Origin: Prado023 sp963798745
GTDB taxonomy: Bacteria > Actinomycetota > Actinomycetes > S36-B12 > CAIYMF01
Reading direction: 5' to 3'
Length of the DNA: 64,000 bases
Assembly: GCA_963798745.1 (NCBI GenBank)
Contig: CAWCUF010000010.1
Span: 145,323 to 209,322, forward strand
Shown here: piece after piece, positions 61,476 through 64,000 of the stretch
How positions within the stretch are numbered: the first letter of the stretch is position 1
How the letters are laid out: the number at the start of each line of letters is the position of its first letter
Notes under the pieces: model-generated
Seen by the model: only the letters and a program-made list of their open reading frames with translations
The model's database searches: none
Told to the model about the DNA's origin: nothing
Program-made: the position numbers and the translations under genes

Positions 61476-62151
61476 ATGCGACTGGTGGTGGCCGACTGCG
61501 CGGTGGACTACGTGGGCAGGCTCTCGGCACACCTGCCGATGGCCACCCGGCTGATCCTGACCAAGGCCGACGGCTCGGTGTCGGTGCATGCCGACGACCG
61601 GGCGTACAAGCCGTTGAACTGGATGAGCCCGCCGTGCTCCACCCGCGCGAAGGTCGATGCCGACGGCGTCGGCACCTGGACCGTGGTGAACAAGGCCGGA
61701 GAGCAGCTCATCATCACCATCAGCGCCGTGCATCACGACTCCACCCACCAACTCGGCAGTGACCCCGGTCTGGTCAAGGACGGCGTGGAGGCGCACCTGC
61801 AGGCCCTGCTGGCCGATCAGCCCCGGTGTGTTCGGGCCGGCCTGGGAGCTGGTCCGCCGGGAGTACATGACCGCGATCGGGCCCGTCGACATGCTCTTCC
61901 GCGACGAGGCGGGCGGCACCGTGGCGGTCGAGGTCAAGCGCCGGGGCGACATCGACGGGGTGGAGCAACTGACCCGCTACCTCGAACTGCTCAACCGCGA
62001 CCCGCTCCTCGCGCCGGTGGCTGGCGTGTTCGCCGCGCAGGAGATCAAGCCACAGGCGCGCACGCTGGCCACGGATCGGGGTATCCGCTGCGTCGTGGTC
62101 GACTACGACGCCCTGCGCGGGTTCGACGACCCGGGGTCCCGGCTGTTCTGA
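61476..62151 (+). pseudogene. nucS: Mismatch-repair endonuclease NucS/EndoMS, frameshifted
   Basis: The gene reads as NucS in two frames. From ATG 61476 the N-terminal DNA-binding/dimer domain runs to [13 protein letters not shown]. At CCCC (61821-61824) one extra C shifts the frame; the continuing frame reads [14 protein letters not shown] and then the RecB-like nuclease domain ([38 protein letters not shown]) and a normal C-terminus DPGSRLF. Without the extra base the protein would be about 224 residues, the usual size. As written, translation leaves the NucS sequence before the catalytic domain. NucS gives actinobacteria their MutS/MutL-independent mismatch repair. Sequencing error versus real mutation cannot be decided here. 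Confidence 0.85.
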
Positions 62152-62159
62152 GGAGCGCG

Positions 62160-62374
62160 CACGGTGATTCCCGGCGCACGTCCACCAGCCCCAGCAGCTT
62201 CGCCACTCGGCGCCGCGAGCCCGGGGAGGTCATGTGTCCCGCCGCCTCGTGCAGGGGGACCAGCGCCGCGCGAAGCAGCCGGTTGTTGTCGTAGTGGCGC
62301 GGGTCGGCGGACCCGGCCAGGTCGACGAACTCCGCCCGCGCAGCCGCGTCGAGGGCCCGTTCTGGGTCGCCAAT
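62160..62374 (-). pseudogene. Fragment of an unidentified gene, both ends missing
   Basis: On the minus strand, right after an in-frame TGA, about 70 codons read [60 protein letters not shown] and [11 protein letters not shown], with protein-like composition and GC-biased third positions. The frame then runs into the antisense of nucS, where it looks random. No start with a ribosome-binding site or -10 element precedes it. It looks like a helical, internal or C-terminal piece of a decayed gene. I do not recognise the family. Confidence 0.45.
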
Positions 62375-62889
62375 TCAGCCTCAGAACGACCATTCGACAC
62401 GCGCGCCTGGAGCTGGAGGTCCCCGACCGCCCAGAACGGCTGTTTCGGTTGCGTCACCCGGGAGGCGGTGTCTGCATCTCCTACGGCTCCGGGCGGGAGG
62501 GCCCGGGGTCATCGAGCGCTCCCGCAACGCCATGGCCCAGCAAAGCGACAAGGCGCGGCCGGGCGAGGGCGGGTCGGATCGAGGGGCCCGGGCTCGTGGG
62601 GCCAAAGGCACCGGGCGCGGTCAGGTCTGGCGGGCAGGGAAGGGCATGGGCCGGGCATTGGCCGGGCATGGGCCGGGCAGGTGGAAAGGCCGCGCGCGTC
62701 AGGAGAGCAGGCCGTGTCGTGCTCAGGTCAGCTGGGTACCCTGCGTCCCGTCAATCAGGTGGTCAGCCTACGTCGCGTCGACCAGCTGGCCAACTTCGCT
62801 GCGTCGGTCAGCTTGGTCCGCCTGCGTCGCGTCGATCGGGTGGCCAGCCTGCGTCACGTGGGCCAGGTGGTCAACCTCCGTCGAGGAGG
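62375..62889. other. 515-bp region without supported gene
   Basis: Open frames exist on the plus strand but without start signals or family similarity. It contains GGCCGGGCAT direct repeats near 62646-62680 and, at the right end, six 27-bp repeats. Confidence 0.5.
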
Positions 62890-62890
62890 T
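62729..62890. repeat. Six exact-length 27-bp degenerate tandem repeats
   Basis: Units at 62729, 62756, 62783, 62810, 62837 and 62864, each 27 bases, consensus beginning CAGSTGGYCARCCTGCGTCG. On the plus strand they encode nine-residue units such as QVVSLRRVD, RVASLRHVG and QVVNLRRGG with no stop. The last unit ends at the first base of the ecm stop codon complement. Divergence between units is high (third unit least like the others). Confidence 0.75.
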
Positions 62891-64000
62891 CAGGAGGCCA
62901 TACCGTTGGCCCGTCGGATCGCAGCCACCACCCGCGCCATCACGGCGGTGGCGTCGTAGTCCTTCGGGGTGAACACCTCAGCCACGCCCTGGGCACGCAA
63001 CGCGGCGGCGTCGCTGTCGGGGATGATCCCGCCCACCACCACGGGCACCTCGCCCATGCCGGCCGCCCGCAGGCCAGCCAGCACCTCGGGCACAGCCACC
63101 ATGTGCGAGCCGGACAGGATCGACAGGCCGACGACATGGACGTCCTCGGCCACGGCCGCGGCCACGATCTGCGCCGAGGTCAGCCGGATGCCCTGGTAGA
63201 CAACCTCGAACCCGGCGTCGCGGGCGCGCACCGCGATCTGCTCGGCGCCGTTGGAGTGCCCGTCCAGGCCGGGCTTGCCGACCAGGAAGCGCAGGTGCGC
63301 CCCCCCGAGTTCCTGCGCCGTGCGGGTCACCGCTTCGCGCACAAGCGCCAACTCCTCGTTGCCGGCTACCAAGCCGGCAACCCCGGACACACCCGTGGGC
63401 GCCCGGAACTCGCCGAACACCTCGCGCAGGGCATTGGTCCACTCCCCCACGGTCACCCCGGCGTGCGCGCATTCCAACGAGGCAGGCATCAGGGAGCCGG
63501 TCCCGCGCGCTGCCGAGGTGAGCGCCTCGATCGCAGCGCTCGCGCGCGCCTCGTCGCGCTCGGAGCGCCACTGTGCCACTGCCGCTGCCGCTGCCGCCTC
63601 GACCTGGGGGTCGATGACCTGGATCGCGGTGTCGAGATCGGCGAGCAGGGGGTTCGGCTCGGTGCTGGTGAACTTGTTCACCCCGATCACGACGTCCTCG
63701 CCGGACTCCACGCGACCCCGACGTGCGGCATGGGCCCCCACCAGGGCGGACTTCATGTAGCCGGTGTCGACCGCGGCGACTGCGCCGCCCATCTCCAGGA
63801 TCCGGTCGAGCTCGGCTCGGGCGCCATCCATGAGTTCGTCGGTCTTGGCCGCCACCACCGTGGAGCCCTCGAAGATGTCGGGATACTCCAGCAGGTCGGA
63901 CTCGAAGGCCAGCACCTGCTGGATGCGCAGCGACCACTGCTGGTCCCACGGCCGCGGCAGGCCGAAGGCCTCGTTCCAGGCCGGCAACTGGATGGCGCGG
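62890..64000 (-). CDS. ecm: Ethylmalonyl-CoA mutase (MeaA-like), 5' end outside window
   Basis: The C-terminal 369 residues of a B12-dependent acyl-CoA mutase of the MeaA/Ecm type, beginning RAIQLPAWNEAFGLPRPWDQ and QWSLRIQQVLAFESDLLEYP. The linker is followed by a B12-binding domain with the lower-ligand motif D-x-H-x-x-G (KPGLDGHSNGAEQIA), VVYQGIRLTSAQIVAAA and GLSILSGSH. It rearranges ethylmalonyl-CoA to methylsuccinyl-CoA, the step after Ccr and epimerase. The gene continues beyond base 64000, so the substrate-binding half is not seen. Assignment to Ecm rather than methylmalonyl-CoA mutase rests on the characteristic segment around WDQQWSLR. Confidence 0.88.
   Translation of the reverse strand, partial: RAIQLPAWNEAFGLPRPWDQQWSLRIQQVLAFESDLLEYPDIFEGSTVVAAKTDELMDGARAELDRILEMGGAVAAVDTGYMKSALVGAHAARRGRVESGEDVVIGVNKFTSTEPNPLLADLDTAIQVIDPQVEAAAAAAVAQWRSERDEARASAAIEALTSAARGTGSLMPASLECAHAGVTVGEWTNALREVFGEFRAPTGVSGVAGLVAGNEELALVREAVTRTAQELGGAHLRFLVGKPGLDGHSNGAEQIAVRARDAGFEVVYQGIRLTSAQIVAAAVAEDVHVVGLSILSGSHMVAVPEVLAGLRAAGMGEVPVVVGGIIPDSDAAALRAQGVAEVFTPKDYDATAVMARVVAAIRRANGMAS

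Noticed and set aside
62234..62959. Plus-strand gene covering the 27-bp repeats
   Set aside because: The frame overlaps the ecm 3' end on the other strand and lacks start signals; only the repeats themselves are notable.

Overview
The window is 64 kb of very GC-rich DNA with strongly GC-biased third codon positions and no rRNA, tRNA, phage, insertion sequence or CRISPR array that I could see. Gene content and order point to an actinomycete. The strongest evidence is the block gcvP - MerR (McdR type) - bfn - ftsR - garA - gcvH - DUF881 - sbp - DUF881 - nucleotidyltransferase/PMM - CDP-alcohol phosphatidyltransferase at 22.0-33.1 kb, which matches the order of Rv1832 down to Rv1822 in Mycobacterium tuberculosis. 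glgE and nucS agree. I cannot resolve the order or genus.

Layout. 0-5 kb: partial radical-SAM HemW-like gene, saccharopine-dehydrogenase-like gene, TMEM86-like membrane protein, a broken GNAT gene and a secreted protein. 5-21 kb: amine and amino-acid catabolism (mmsA, FAD amine oxidoreductase, two aminobutyraldehyde-type dehydrogenases, Lrp regulator plus omega-aminotransferase, putA), interrupted by a receptor Ser/Thr kinase and a D-lactate dehydrogenase; a potD-like polyamine-binding gene survives only as a deletion remnant. 21-33 kb: the glycine-cleavage/cell-division/envelope block. 33-47 kb: TM2 protein, crotonase, glgX, a sugar ABC transporter with its LacI regulator and a GH1 remnant, then glgE-glgB. 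47-64 kb: thioredoxin-like co-chaperone, isobutyryl-CoA-mutase-type large subunit, otsB-otsA, meaB, acetoacetyl-CoA thiolase, methylmalonyl-CoA epimerase, crotonyl-CoA carboxylase/reductase, hydrolases, a tandem 3-hydroxyacyl-CoA dehydrogenase, a frameshifted nucS, and the ethylmalonyl-CoA mutase gene running off the right edge.

How the genes work together. Thiolase, the duplicated 3-hydroxyacyl-CoA dehydrogenase, the crotonase at 34.5 kb, Ccr, epimerase and Ecm cover the upper ethylmalonyl-CoA pathway (acetyl-CoA assimilation and supply of ethylmalonyl-CoA). The ICM-like mutase and mmsA connect it to valine-derived isobutyryl-CoA and propionyl-CoA. The glg and ots genes form an alpha-glucan/trehalose module. 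The left third degrades putrescine/GABA-type amines, lysine-like substrates and proline.

Three signals go beyond ordinary annotation. (1) Fourteen genes have a TANNNT hexamer exactly 6 or 7 bases before the start codon, the layout expected for leaderless transcripts; this fixes several starts and supports a 47-residue gene at 52.2 kb. (2) Several gene boundaries carry long perfect or near-perfect hairpins, many sharing a GGATCGA core. (3) Deletion or frameshift remnants are unusually frequent (GNAT, potD, GH1, an unidentified fragment, and nucS itself), and six exact 27-bp repeats abut the ecm stop codon. I found no clearly new defence or mobile system.
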